The notes under the pieces were generated by a model that was not told the origin of the DNA, searched no databases, and saw only the letters and a program-made list of their open reading frames with translations. The position numbers and the translations under genes were made by a program. Shown piece by piece: positions 8,592 to 16,417 of a DNA stretch of 64,000 nt. How positions within the stretch are numbered: the first letter of the stretch is position 1; each line of letters starts with the position of its first letter. Origin of the DNA: Tenacibaculum agarivorans (lineage in GTDB: Bacteria; Bacteroidota; Bacteroidia; Flavobacteriales; Flavobacteriaceae); the NCBI RefSeq assembly GCF_001936575.1, contig NZ_MSMP01000023.1, forward strand, positions 1 to 64,000. Direction: 5' to 3'.

Positions 8592-9134
8592 TTAAAAAGG
8601 AGAAACGCCCTCAGGTAAATCCATGGCAATTTTGGGATTTACCGATTCTTTTCTCACAATGAAATAATTATGTTTTTGCTGCAATCTTTTTAATTGACTT
8701 GCATTAACCTGATATCCTCTAAGTAACCAATTCAACAATTCATCTGTAATGGGCTGTTTACCTTTACCTAAGTCTTTTTGAACTTCAAGTAATAACCCTT
8801 TAGCTTCTTCTTGTTCTCCTCTATGTATATGCTGAATTGCTTGCCGCTCACTCACAAAAGCTTTATGTTTTCGCACCAAAACGTCTTGTTCTTTTTCATC
8901 TAAGAAAGTCCTGTAATTTTCGCAAAATGAAATCACCTGATCATGTGCTCCTGATAATTCCAAAGACTCCATTACACATTGACTATAATGTTGAAAAAAC
9001 AACTCACTGTCTTGTTGTTTTTGGGTGAGTTTCAATGCTTCTTTATAATGCCGTAAAGCCTCAGTGTAATTTTTATCTAAGGCATGCATTTTACCTCTTT
9101 CTGCAATTCTATAGTGTAGCATGTTCTGTTCCAT
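8592..9134 (-). CDS. TPR-like helical protein
   Basis: The 180-residue protein starts with a TPR-type helix pair (LDKNYTEALRHYKEALKLTQ, about 19-38) and continues as all-helical repeats, including YSQCVMESLELSGAHDQVIS and RGEQEEAKGLLLEVQKDLGK. TPR proteins usually mediate protein contacts, so a chaperone or assembly role in this operon is plausible but unproven. No signal peptide is visible. The start lies 1 base from the stop of the gene before it, so translation is likely coupled. Confidence 0.8.
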   Translation of the reverse strand: MEQNMLHYRIAERGKMHALDKNYTEALRHYKEALKLTQKQQDSELFFQHYSQCVMESLELSGAHDQVISFCENYRTFLDEKEQDVLVRKHKAFVSERQAIQHIHRGEQEEAKGLLLEVQKDLGKGKQPITDELLNWLLRGYQVNASQLKRLQQKHNYFIVRKESVNPKIAMDLPEGVSPF

Positions 9135-9135
9135 C

Positions 9136-10191
9136 TTATATAATTTCTGGGTTACACATTAATTGTTCTAATTGTGCTAATAGGTATCTTGCAATTATTG
9201 GAGGAATAGCTTCTTTACTTTCCCAATTTTTAGCTCCTTCTTTTGGCAAATCTTCTTTAGCAATAAACTGACGTAATACATTAGTTACATTTTCAAAGTC
9301 TTCAATAGCTTCTATTTGAAGTTTTTTCTTGAAATTGACGTCTTTCTCTACATCAACTGTCATTCCCATTGCTACGCTAGACTCTACAATTTTTTCAGCA
9401 TTTTTTCTATTGATACTCTCAAATAATGTAATAGGCATTGCGTTTTGAACATCTTCTAAAATTGCTTCTGGCATCCCTACTTGATTCACTAGAAATGAGA
9501 TATGTTTTTGGTTATTCACATCAAAATCATTCATAATCAAGTGCACCAATTGATGACTTTGATTTACTAGTTTTACTGTTTTCTTAGCATGGAATTTTCT
9601 CCATAACAATTGAGAACTATCATAAGACACATCTTCCACCGCATATACTTCCCCTACTTTGCTTGCAGTTCTTTTTAGCTGTTTTTCAATATTTTTTAAT
9701 TCCGCATCTTCAATTGTATCACTAATCAGAATTGTATACACATCTTTTTTGGGATTTGAATAATGCACATTTGCATCTACTCTTTTCTGCAATGCTTTTG
9801 CAGTAGCGACAGATACATTTCCTAGGATTATACTAGGATCATTCAATAGTAAATTCAATACTTCAGATTGTTTACAGCCTAAAAATGTAGCCAATTGCTC
9901 TGTTACTTTTGGAAGTTGTAATACATTGTCTAAACTCACACTGATATCAACTAACTCAGTAGTTAAATCTACTTTATCCTCTTCTTTGCAAACTGATACA
10001 TCTAAACCTAGTTTAGTTAAAGTATCCTCTGCTTTCAATGCTGTATGATTATCTACTTTTTGAAATAAAATTGATGGTGCATTATATAACAACTTAAGCA
10101 TATAGTCTTGAGGGACTTTTAATGCGTCTGATAAGATTTTTGATGCTCCTGGTGTAGCTGTTCCGATAGAATTTATAATTACAGTGTTCAT
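9136..10191 (-). CDS. Protein with three L7/L12-CTD-like repeats
   Basis: A 351-residue protein that I do not recognise as a whole. Residues about 3-67, 80-145 and 214-282 repeat one pattern: a strand, a helix ending in a leucine-rich LLxxxPxIL segment, then VxxxxAxxLxxxLxxxGxxVxV. The first copy (LKLLYNAPSILFQKVDNHTA) follows the layout of the ribosomal L7/L12 C-terminal domain, which has AKDLVE.AP..LKEGVSK.DAE. No ribosomal N-terminal domain is present. It is the first gene of the minus-strand operon, facing bioF across a 178-base divergent region. A weak -7-like box is seen near 10213. Confidence 0.8.
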   Translation of the reverse strand: MNTVIINSIGTATPGASKILSDALKVPQDYMLKLLYNAPSILFQKVDNHTALKAEDTLTKLGLDVSVCKEEDKVDLTTELVDISVSLDNVLQLPKVTEQLATFLGCKQSEVLNLLLNDPSIILGNVSVATAKALQKRVDANVHYSNPKKDVYTILISDTIEDAELKNIEKQLKRTASKVGEVYAVEDVSYDSSQLLWRKFHAKKTVKLVNQSHQLVHLIMNDFDVNNQKHISFLVNQVGMPEAILEDVQNAMPITLFESINRKNAEKIVESSVAMGMTVDVEKDVNFKKKLQIEAIEDFENVTNVLRQFIAKEDLPKEGAKNWESKEAIPPIIARYLLAQLEQLMCNPEII

Positions 10192-10356
10192 GTAGTATTT
10201 TTTTGATTACTACAATGTTATTACGAATACACAGGAATTACTCAAGGAAAAGAAATAATACTAATAAGGGAAAAATCCCTTAAAAAAAACCGTCTAAAAA
10301 CAAAAGCGATGCTATTTTAAAAATTAGTATAAAAGAACTCTTTTTCCTCTTTTTCT

Positions 10357-10364
10357 TATTTTTG
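10357..10364 (+). promoter_or_regulatory. bioF -7 box
   Basis: TATTTTTG matches the Bacteroidetes -7 consensus TAnnTTTG and lies only 5 bases before the bioF ATG. The transcript would therefore start at or next to the start codon. No good -33 TTTG is seen at the expected spacing. Confidence 0.55.
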
Positions 10365-10369
10365 CGACG

Positions 10370-11566
10370 ATGAATTTTCCTGATAAACTTCAACAGAAAT
10401 TAACTAAAAGAAATGAACTGAATGCTTTACGAAGCTTACAAGTACCTTCTGATCTAGTAGACTTTTATTCTAATGATTATTTAGGTTTTGCTAAATCGAA
10501 GCCTATTTTTGAACAGACGCATCAGCTACTTTTAGATCAAAACTTTATGATAAATGGTGCAACAGGTTCTCGATTAATTTCAGGAAATCATCGATTATAT
10601 AAAGAAACGGAAGAACTTATTGCCAAATTTCATAATTCAGAGAAAGCATTACTTTTTAATTCTGGTTATGATGCCAACTTGGGTTTTTTCTCTGCTGTGC
10701 CACAGCGAGGCGATATTATTTTATATGATGAATTAATTCATGCATCTATACGTGATGGAATTCAACTTTCTAATGCAAAAGCATATAAGTTTAAGCACAA
10801 TGATATAACACATCTAGAAAAGCAAATTATGTCAGTTCGAGAATTATCAAATTCAAAAGAGACTTTGAATGAAGATAGCTTACGAAGTAAGTCAAGAACT
10901 CAAACATCAAACGTTTTTATCATTACCGAATCTGTTTTTTCTATGGATGGTGATTCTCCTGATTTAGTGGCTATGGCTAAAATTGCAAATCAATATAATA
11001 CCTACCTAATTGTAGATGAAGCTCATGCACTTGGTGTTTTTGGATCTCAAGGAAAAGGTTTAGTACAACAATTATCTTTAGAGAAAGAAATTTTTGCCCG
11101 TATTGTAACCTACGGAAAAGCTTTAGGATGTCACGGAGCAGCAATTTTAGGAAGTACTGAATTATATACTTATTTGGTTAATTTTTCTAGGAGTTTAATA
11201 TATACCACAGGTTTACCACCACATGCAATTGCAACAATTCAAATTGCCTATACCCATTTGCAAGAAGAAATTATAGATTCGTTACACAATAAAATTCAGC
11301 ATTTTATTAATGAAATTCATCGATTACAGCTTACAGATGTATTCATAAAAAGTAACTCTGCTATTCATTGCTGTATCATTTCTGGAACTACAAAAACAAA
11401 GGCAATAGCCACTCAACTTCAACAAAAAGGTTTTAATGTAAAACCAATTCTATCTCCTACGGTTCCTGAAGGTGAAGAACGACTTCGTTTTTGTTTGCAT
11501 AGTTTTAATTCAAAAGATAATATTAGTACTGTATTAACAGAATTGAAAACACTTATCCACCTATAA
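10370..11566 (+). CDS. bioF: 8-amino-7-oxononanoate synthase
   Basis: BioF joins pimeloyl-ACP or pimeloyl-CoA to L-alanine, giving 8-amino-7-oxononanoate, CO2 and the free carrier. The 398-residue protein is a fold-type I PLP enzyme. It shows FYSNDYLGF near the start, NSGYDANLG for cofactor stacking, IVDEAHALGVFG with Asp216 and His219, and the PLP lysine in TYGKALG (Lys250). Residues about 155-180 form a polar insertion not usual in the family. It opens the biotin locus, divergent from the unknown operon. Confidence 0.95.
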   Translation: MNFPDKLQQKLTKRNELNALRSLQVPSDLVDFYSNDYLGFAKSKPIFEQTHQLLLDQNFMINGATGSRLISGNHRLYKETEELIAKFHNSEKALLFNSGYDANLGFFSAVPQRGDIILYDELIHASIRDGIQLSNAKAYKFKHNDITHLEKQIMSVRELSNSKETLNEDSLRSKSRTQTSNVFIITESVFSMDGDSPDLVAMAKIANQYNTYLIVDEAHALGVFGSQGKGLVQQLSLEKEIFARIVTYGKALGCHGAAILGSTELYTYLVNFSRSLIYTTGLPPHAIATIQIAYTHLQEEIIDSLHNKIQHFINEIHRLQLTDVFIKSNSAIHCCIISGTTKTKAIATQLQQKGFNVKPILSPTVPEGEERLRFCLHSFNSKDNISTVLTELKTLIHL

Positions 11567-11619
11567 AACTGTAACATAGTCTTTTGTAAATCGTTTTCTT
11601 GATGTAAACCAGAAACACT

Positions 11620-12324
11620 ATGATCAATTTAAACCAAAAAAATACAGTTGCAAGACTAGCAGGCTTCATATATTTACTAGTAGTCATATCAGGAATTTTC
11701 AGCCTCATGTATGTCCCAAAAAAATTAATTGTTTGGGGCGATTCACAAGAAACAACACAAAAAATTAGTAGTAATTTATACCTTTTTAAACTTGGAATTG
11801 TAAGTGAAATTCTAATGCTTTTTTCATTTATTTTTCTTCTTTTGGCTTTATATAAATTACTGCATAAAGTAAATAAATATCACGCAGTGTCCATGGTAGT
11901 AATAGGCTTAGTAAGTATTGCGCTTAATTTTTCAAATATGGTGACTAAGTTTTCAATACTTACACTCGTAGAAGGAAGAAACTATTTGTCTCAGATTTCA
12001 GCAACACAAATTGAAGCTATAACTATGTTTCATGTAGACTCCTATTATCATGGTATTAACCTTTCTCAAGTTTTTTGGGGATTATGGTTATTCCCTTTTG
12101 GTTATTTAGTTTTCAAATCAGGGTTTTTACCTAAATTCCTTGGTTTTTTTCTAATGTTAGGATGCTTTGGATATATAATTGCATTTATTGGCAATCTCTT
12201 TATTGTTGATTACAACAAAACTCTATTTGCTGAAATTGTATCCATTCCAGATTCTATTGGTGAATTGGGTATTTGTTTATGGTTGTTAATAATGGACACT
12301 AACCAATTCAAATTTTCAAAATAA
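11620..12324 (+). CDS. DUF4386 family membrane protein
   Basis: A 234-residue protein with about six membrane segments. It opens with TVARLAGFIYLLVVISGIFS, typical of DUF4386, and includes FKLGIVSEILMLFSFIFLLL and GFLPKFLGFFLMLGCFGYII. The family has no established function. It lies between bioF and bioD, but nothing in its sequence points to biotin synthesis, so it looks like a passenger. No clear promoter was found. Confidence 0.8.
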   Translation: MINLNQKNTVARLAGFIYLLVVISGIFSLMYVPKKLIVWGDSQETTQKISSNLYLFKLGIVSEILMLFSFIFLLLALYKLLHKVNKYHAVSMVVIGLVSIALNFSNMVTKFSILTLVEGRNYLSQISATQIEAITMFHVDSYYHGINLSQVFWGLWLFPFGYLVFKSGFLPKFLGFFLMLGCFGYIIAFIGNLFIVDYNKTLFAEIVSIPDSIGELGICLWLLIMDTNQFKFSK

Positions 12325-12370
12325 TATCATAAACTAAAGGTTGCGTATTTACTTCTTTTTAAAAACTCGC

Positions 12371-12378
12371 TACCTTTG
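12371..12378 (+). promoter_or_regulatory. bioD -7 box
   Basis: TACCTTTG matches TAnnTTTG. It lies 4 bases before the ATG at 12383, which supports that start over an upstream in-frame TTG at 12341 and again suggests a leaderless or nearly leaderless message. Confidence 0.55.
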
Positions 12379-12382
12379 CTAT

Positions 12383-13000
12383 ATGGTGAAACAACAAAAA
12401 TATTTTATCACAGGTATTTCTACAGAAGTCGGTAAAACTGTGGCTTCTGCTATTATTACTGAAGCCTTAGAAGCTGATTATTGGAAACCTGTACAATCGG
12501 GTGATTTAGCGTACTCTGATACACATAAAGTACAGCAGTTAATTTCTAATTCACGATCTGTTTTTCATAAAAATAGCTATGCTTTACAGACGCCTATGAG
12601 TCCTCATGCATCAGCTGAAATTGATGGAATTACTATAGATATTAATGAAATTAAAGAGCCTTCTACTGAAAACAATTTAGTTATAGAAGGCGCAGGAGGG
12701 CTATTAGTACCTCTAAATGATGAGCATACTATTTTAGATTTGATTCAACCCGATTATAAAGTAATTGTAGTATCTCGTCATTATTTAGGCAGTATAAATC
12801 ACACTTTACTAACATTGAATTTATTGAAAGATAAAGGTTTTGACATCTCTCTACTATTCAGTGGTAATGAACATCCGACCACTGAAAGTATTATTAAAAA
12901 AATGAGTGGAGTTCCTGTATTGGGTCGCATAGAAGAAGAACCTTACTTCGACAAAAATGTAATTAAAGAATACGCTGAAAAGTTTAAGGATAAATTGTAA
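12383..13000 (+). CDS. bioD: Dethiobiotin synthetase
   Basis: BioD carboxylates 7,8-diaminopelargonate to dethiobiotin using ATP and CO2. The protein (205 residues from the chosen ATG) starts with a P-loop-type segment, FITGISTEVGKTVAS, and has YWKPVQSG and EGAGGLLVPL, all typical of BioD. The ATG at 12383 is chosen because it gives the usual N terminus and sits just after a -7 box; the reading frame extends upstream to a TTG at 12341. The stop directly abuts the inverted palindrome of the GIY-YIG element. Confidence 0.93.
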   Translation: MVKQQKYFITGISTEVGKTVASAIITEALEADYWKPVQSGDLAYSDTHKVQQLISNSRSVFHKNSYALQTPMSPHASAEIDGITIDINEIKEPSTENNLVIEGAGGLLVPLNDEHTILDLIQPDYKVIVVSRHYLGSINHTLLTLNLLKDKGFDISLLFSGNEHPTTESIIKKMSGVPVLGRIEEEPYFDKNVIKEYAEKFKDKL

Positions 13001-13001
13001 C

Positions 13002-13346
13002 GTCACCCTGAACTTGTTTCAGGGTCACACATGATGAGAAAAAGTTTTATTTACATATTGACTAATACATATAGAACTACTTTCTACATAGGAGTAACAT
13101 CAAACTTATCAAAAAGATTGACAGAACATTATGAGGGAACTGGTTCTAAATTCACCAAAAAATACAACATCACTGATTTAATTTATTTTGAGGAGTTTAA
13201 TGATATTAATCGAGCTATAGCAAGAGAAAAACAATTAAAGAATTGGCATAAAGAATGGAAACTAAATTTAATTCGAGAAGTCAATCCTACTTTTAAAACA
13301 TTAGATTATTAATTTTGATGAGATGCTGAAACAAGTTCAGCATGAC
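13002..13346. mobile_element. Minimal element: GIY-YIG gene between inverted palindromes
   Basis: The left end 13002-13027 and the right end 13321-13346 are inverted copies of each other (21 of 26 positions identical). Each is itself a hairpin: CCCTGAActtgtTTCAGGG on the left and ATGCTGAAacaagTTCAGCAT on the right. Four of the five differences are paired changes within the stems (CC/GG against TG/CA). The ends read GTCA...TGAC. The element fills nearly the whole space between the bioD stop and the bioA start and encodes only the 93-residue nuclease-like protein. Confidence 0.65.
13031..13312 (+). CDS. GIY-YIG nuclease family protein
   Basis: A 93-residue single-domain GIY-YIG protein of the YhbQ/UPF0213-like type. 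It has FIYILTN and TTFYIGVTSNLSKRLTEH for the GIY and YIG strands, an arginine in the following helix, and the usual AIAREKQLKNW segment carrying the conserved glutamate. Known members are small DNA-cutting or structure-specific nucleases. The gene lies wholly between two inverted palindromic repeats, which suggests it is linked to their spread. It interrupts the biotin genes. Confidence 0.85.
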   Translation: MMRKSFIYILTNTYRTTFYIGVTSNLSKRLTEHYEGTGSKFTKKYNITDLIYFEEFNDINRAIAREKQLKNWHKEWKLNLIREVNPTFKTLDY

Positions 13347-13357
13347 AAAACATAAAT

Positions 13358-14623
13358 ATGACACTACAAGAACGTGATAAAAAACATATCTGGCATCCAC
13401 TAAAACAACACCAAACACATCCTAATAGTTTAGGAATTGTAAAAGCTAAAGGGTGCATACTTACTGATGAACATGGCAATGAGTATATAGATGCAATTTC
13501 GTCTTGGTATACCTGTATGTTTGGTCACTGTAATGAGTATATCATTGGGAAAGTTCATCAGCAAATGCAGCAACTAGATCAAGTAATGTTTAGTGATTTT
13601 ACCCACCCTGCTGCTGTAGAGCTTTCTGAAAAATTGATGGCAATCTTACCTCAGAATCAAGCTAAAATTTTCTTTAACGATAATGGCTCAACAGCTGTAG
13701 AGTCTGCTATTAAAATGGCTCTTCAATATTATTTTAATAAAGGAGATCAACGCACTACTTTTATTGCATTTGAAAACGGTTTTCATGGAGATACTTTCGG
13801 AGCCATGTCTGCCTCTGGATTATCTGTATACAATGGACCTTTTGAAGATTTTTTAATCAACATTCATAGAATTCCTGTGCCTAATGGAAACAATCATGTT
13901 GAAATTCTTCAACAATTAGAAGCAATTGTAAATAACAATAAAGTTGCTGCCTTTGTATATGAGCCTCTAGTTCAAGGAGCAGCAGGTATGAAAATTCATA
14001 ATGCAGATGGTTTAGATGCAATTATTAAATTTTGTCAATCTAACAACGTATTGACTATTGCCGACGAAGTAATGACTGGTTTTGGAAAAACAGGAAAATA
14101 CTTTGCTTCTGATTATATTGAAACTAAGCCTAATATTATCTGTTTAAGTAAAGCCCTAACAGGAGGCATGGTTCCTATGGCAATTACATCTTGTACGCAA
14201 GAAATATATGATGCTTTTTTAAGTAATGATATTGCAAAAGGCTATTTCCATTGTCATACCTACTCAGCAAATCCAATAGGTTGTGCTGCTGCTATTGCTA
14301 GTATTGATTTATTGACTTCTGAAGAAATCCAAAAAAACATACAGCGTGTCAGTAGATCACATGTTGAATTCGGTGAAAAAATTAAAACACATGCTAAGGT
14401 AAAATCAACTCGAAATATCGGAGTAATTTTTGCATTGGATTTAGATACCAATATGGAACGGTATGGTACATTACGAGATTTACTTTTGTCTTCTTTTATG
14501 AAAGAAGGTGTGTTTTTACGCCCGTTAGGAAATACTATTTACATTCAAGTACCGTATGTAATTACTGATGCACAACTGGAGAAAGTATATACTACTATTG
14601 AAAAAGTTTTAAATCAATTGTAG
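13358..14623 (+). CDS. bioA: Adenosylmethionine-8-amino-7-oxononanoate aminotransferase
   Basis: BioA transfers an amino group from S-adenosylmethionine to 8-amino-7-oxononanoate, making 7,8-diaminopelargonate. The 421-residue protein is a class III PLP aminotransferase. It has IWHPLKQH and SSWYTCMFGH at the substrate side, NDNGSTAVESAIKMA, FHGDTFGAMS, IADEVMTGFGKTGK with Asp236, and the PLP lysine in CLSKALTGG (Lys265). It begins 11 bases after the GIY-YIG element. Confidence 0.95.
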   Translation: MTLQERDKKHIWHPLKQHQTHPNSLGIVKAKGCILTDEHGNEYIDAISSWYTCMFGHCNEYIIGKVHQQMQQLDQVMFSDFTHPAAVELSEKLMAILPQNQAKIFFNDNGSTAVESAIKMALQYYFNKGDQRTTFIAFENGFHGDTFGAMSASGLSVYNGPFEDFLINIHRIPVPNGNNHVEILQQLEAIVNNNKVAAFVYEPLVQGAAGMKIHNADGLDAIIKFCQSNNVLTIADEVMTGFGKTGKYFASDYIETKPNIICLSKALTGGMVPMAITSCTQEIYDAFLSNDIAKGYFHCHTYSANPIGCAAAIASIDLLTSEEIQKNIQRVSRSHVEFGEKIKTHAKVKSTRNIGVIFALDLDTNMERYGTLRDLLLSSFMKEGVFLRPLGNTIYIQVPYVITDAQLEKVYTTIEKVLNQL

Positions 14624-14630
14624 ACTAATG

Positions 14631-14683
14631 AATTACGAATTTGAAATCATACATTGAAAATTCATAATTTCAAATTCGTAATT
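14631..14683. terminator. Inverted repeat between convergent genes
   Basis: AATTACGAATTTGAAAT at 14631-14647 is a perfect inverted copy of 14667-14683, with a 19-base loop. It lies between the ends of bioA and the convergent Coa1-like gene, so it probably stops transcription from both sides. It is AT-rich and lacks a clean T-run. Confidence 0.5.
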
Positions 14684-14685
14684 AA

Positions 14686-15132
14686 CTAAATTATTTCTGG
14701 AATCTTTTCTTTTTCGAGTAAGTTGATCTGTTCACCTGTTTCTTTAATCGTCACATATAGATCTTCGTATATCCACTTTTTATCCGATCTAATTCCTCTA
14801 ACAACAAGGTTTCCTTCACCTTTATCTCCTCTAATTGTAATTGAAAAATCTACGTCTCCATCATCATTCCTCATCGAAATGTTTCCATTAGGAAATCCTT
14901 CTGAATCAATATTTTCTCCTAATAATTCAATAACTCTTTCATTCTGCTTTGCAATTTCAACAGCATCATCTATAGGTGAGGCATCCATAAACTCATTCAC
15001 TACACCAAACACAGTAGCTCCTATACCGAAAATGAACACTAATATTCCGATTAAACATCCTGAACAGCATCCTACAGGTAATACCCAAGGCCAATTTCTA
15101 CCTAACCAACTTTTTTGATTTTGTTCGTTCAT
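14686..15132 (-). CDS. Coa1-like (cytochrome oxidase assembly factor 1 family) membrane protein
   Basis: A 148-residue protein with one N-terminal membrane helix containing a cysteine cluster (VGCCSGCLIGILVFIFG, about 17-33). It is followed by an exported-side domain with AVEIAKQNERVIELLGENID and GNISMRNDDGDVDFSITIRG, then GEGNLVVRG. This matches the Coa1/Tim21-like fold often annotated as cytochrome c oxidase assembly factor Coa1 family in bacteria. The bacterial role is not established. It is transcribed against the surrounding biotin genes. Confidence 0.7.
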   Translation of the reverse strand: MNEQNQKSWLGRNWPWVLPVGCCSGCLIGILVFIFGIGATVFGVVNEFMDASPIDDAVEIAKQNERVIELLGENIDSEGFPNGNISMRNDDGDVDFSITIRGDKGEGNLVVRGIRSDKKWIYEDLYVTIKETGEQINLLEKEKIPEII

Positions 15133-15187
15133 ATGATTTTTATTACAAATTAAAGCATTATTTGTACTATAAAAATTAGATTAGTCT

Positions 15188-15195
15188 TAATTTTG
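15188..15195 (+). promoter_or_regulatory. -7 box of the bio-locus KAS gene
   Basis: TAATTTTG matches TAnnTTTG and lies 16 bases before the TTG start at 15212. The KAS gene and bioB would therefore not depend on readthrough past the opposing Coa1-like gene. Confidence 0.45.
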
Positions 15196-15211
15196 TCGAA
15201 ATTTTTCTATT

Positions 15212-16363
15212 TTGAAGCCAATATCAATATCAGGATTTGCATCTATATCTCCATTAGGAAAAACTTCAGAGGAAGTCTGGAATAGTTATTTAGATACCGA
15301 TCATAGAATAACCAAAAGAAATTTTAATCATTTTTCTGAATGGGCAGCAAGTATTTCTAGTGAAAATTTACAATTGATTGAAGAGATTAGAAACTCTGAC
15401 AATAAATATAAAAATCTAGACGAAAGTGTTTTATATGCCATATATGCTTCCAGAAAAGCCCTAGAAAAAGCGGGTTGGAAATCTGGATCTGGTTTTGGAA
15501 TTAATATTGGTTCTTCTAGAGGCGCTACTGCTTTATTTGAAAAATATCATCAAGAGTTTTTAGCTACAGGAGTTTCATCAACCTTGAGCTCTCCTACAAC
15601 GACATTAGGAAATATTTCATCGTGGATTGCTCATGATTTACAAAGTAATGGACCTGAAATATCACATTCTATTACTTGTTCTACTGCACTACATTCTTTA
15701 TTGAATGGTGTTGCTTGGATTCAAGCGGGTTTATGTAATCAATTTTTAGTGGGAGGAAGCGAAGCTCCACTTACAGACTTTACCATTGCGCAAATGAAAG
15801 CTTTAAAAGTATATTCAAAAGAAACTGAAGGATATCCTTGTAAAGCTTTTGACTTAGATAAAACCAAAAATACTATGGTTTTAGGAGAAGGTGCTGCCGT
15901 AGTTTGTTTAGAACGTGAAATTTCTAGTACAACTATTGCTAAAATTGAAGGTATTGGTTATGCCACTGAAGTTTTAAAACACAACACCTCTGTAACTGCT
16001 GATGCTGAATGCTTTCAAAAATCGATGAAAATGGCTTGCAAGAATATTGATTTAAATGAAATAGACGCCATAGTAATGCATGCTCCTGGAACTAAAAAAG
16101 GAGACTCTTCAGAAATTAATGCCATTGCAAAAGTATTTGGAGACCATCGTCCTTTTTTAACTACCAATAAATGGAAATTGGGTCATACCTTTGGAGCTTC
16201 TGGATTATTAAATTTAGAATTAGCTTTATTAATGCTTGTACAACAAAAGTTGATTCATGTTCCATTTGCTAACGCACAAAAGGAACCTCAAAAAATTAAA
16301 AAGATATTAGTAAATGCTGTAGGATTTGGCGGAAATGCTGTTACAGTTTTAATTTCTAAATAG
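15212..16363 (+). CDS. Beta-ketoacyl synthase in the biotin locus
   Basis: A 383-residue thiolase-fold condensing enzyme of the KAS I/II type. The catalytic cysteine lies in SITCSTALHSLL (Cys156). His290 lies in MHAPGTKKGD, which replaces the usual HGTGT motif, and Lys320 and His325 lie in NKWKLGHTFGASG. The start codon is TTG, chosen because SISGFASISPLGKTS already begins the fold. Its place beside bioA and bioB suggests it helps build the pimeloyl chain, since no bioC, bioH, bioW or bioZ is in the window. That role is inference; it could serve another lipid pathway. Confidence 0.8.
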   Translation: MKPISISGFASISPLGKTSEEVWNSYLDTDHRITKRNFNHFSEWAASISSENLQLIEEIRNSDNKYKNLDESVLYAIYASRKALEKAGWKSGSGFGINIGSSRGATALFEKYHQEFLATGVSSTLSSPTTTLGNISSWIAHDLQSNGPEISHSITCSTALHSLLNGVAWIQAGLCNQFLVGGSEAPLTDFTIAQMKALKVYSKETEGYPCKAFDLDKTKNTMVLGEGAAVVCLEREISSTTIAKIEGIGYATEVLKHNTSVTADAECFQKSMKMACKNIDLNEIDAIVMHAPGTKKGDSSEINAIAKVFGDHRPFLTTNKWKLGHTFGASGLLNLELALLMLVQQKLIHVPFANAQKEPQKIKKILVNAVGFGGNAVTVLISK

Positions 16364-16386
16364 TATAAAATTCAATTTAGTTTTCC

Positions 16387-16394
16387 TACTTTTG
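16387..16394 (+). promoter_or_regulatory. bioB -7 box
   Basis: TACTTTTG matches TAnnTTTG, 23 bases before the bioB ATG at 16418. It suggests bioB has its own promoter. Confidence 0.5.
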
Positions 16395-16417
16395 AAGGAA
16401 CAAACAATGACGACTAT

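Noticed and set aside
10192..10369. BirA operator or biotin riboregulator between the operon leader gene and bioF
   Set aside because: No long palindrome of BirA type is present; the region shows only weak promoter-like boxes.
12341..12382. Upstream extension of bioD from a TTG start
   Set aside because: The extension (MRIYFFLKTRYLCY) precedes the conserved N terminus and overlaps the -7 box, so it is not translated.
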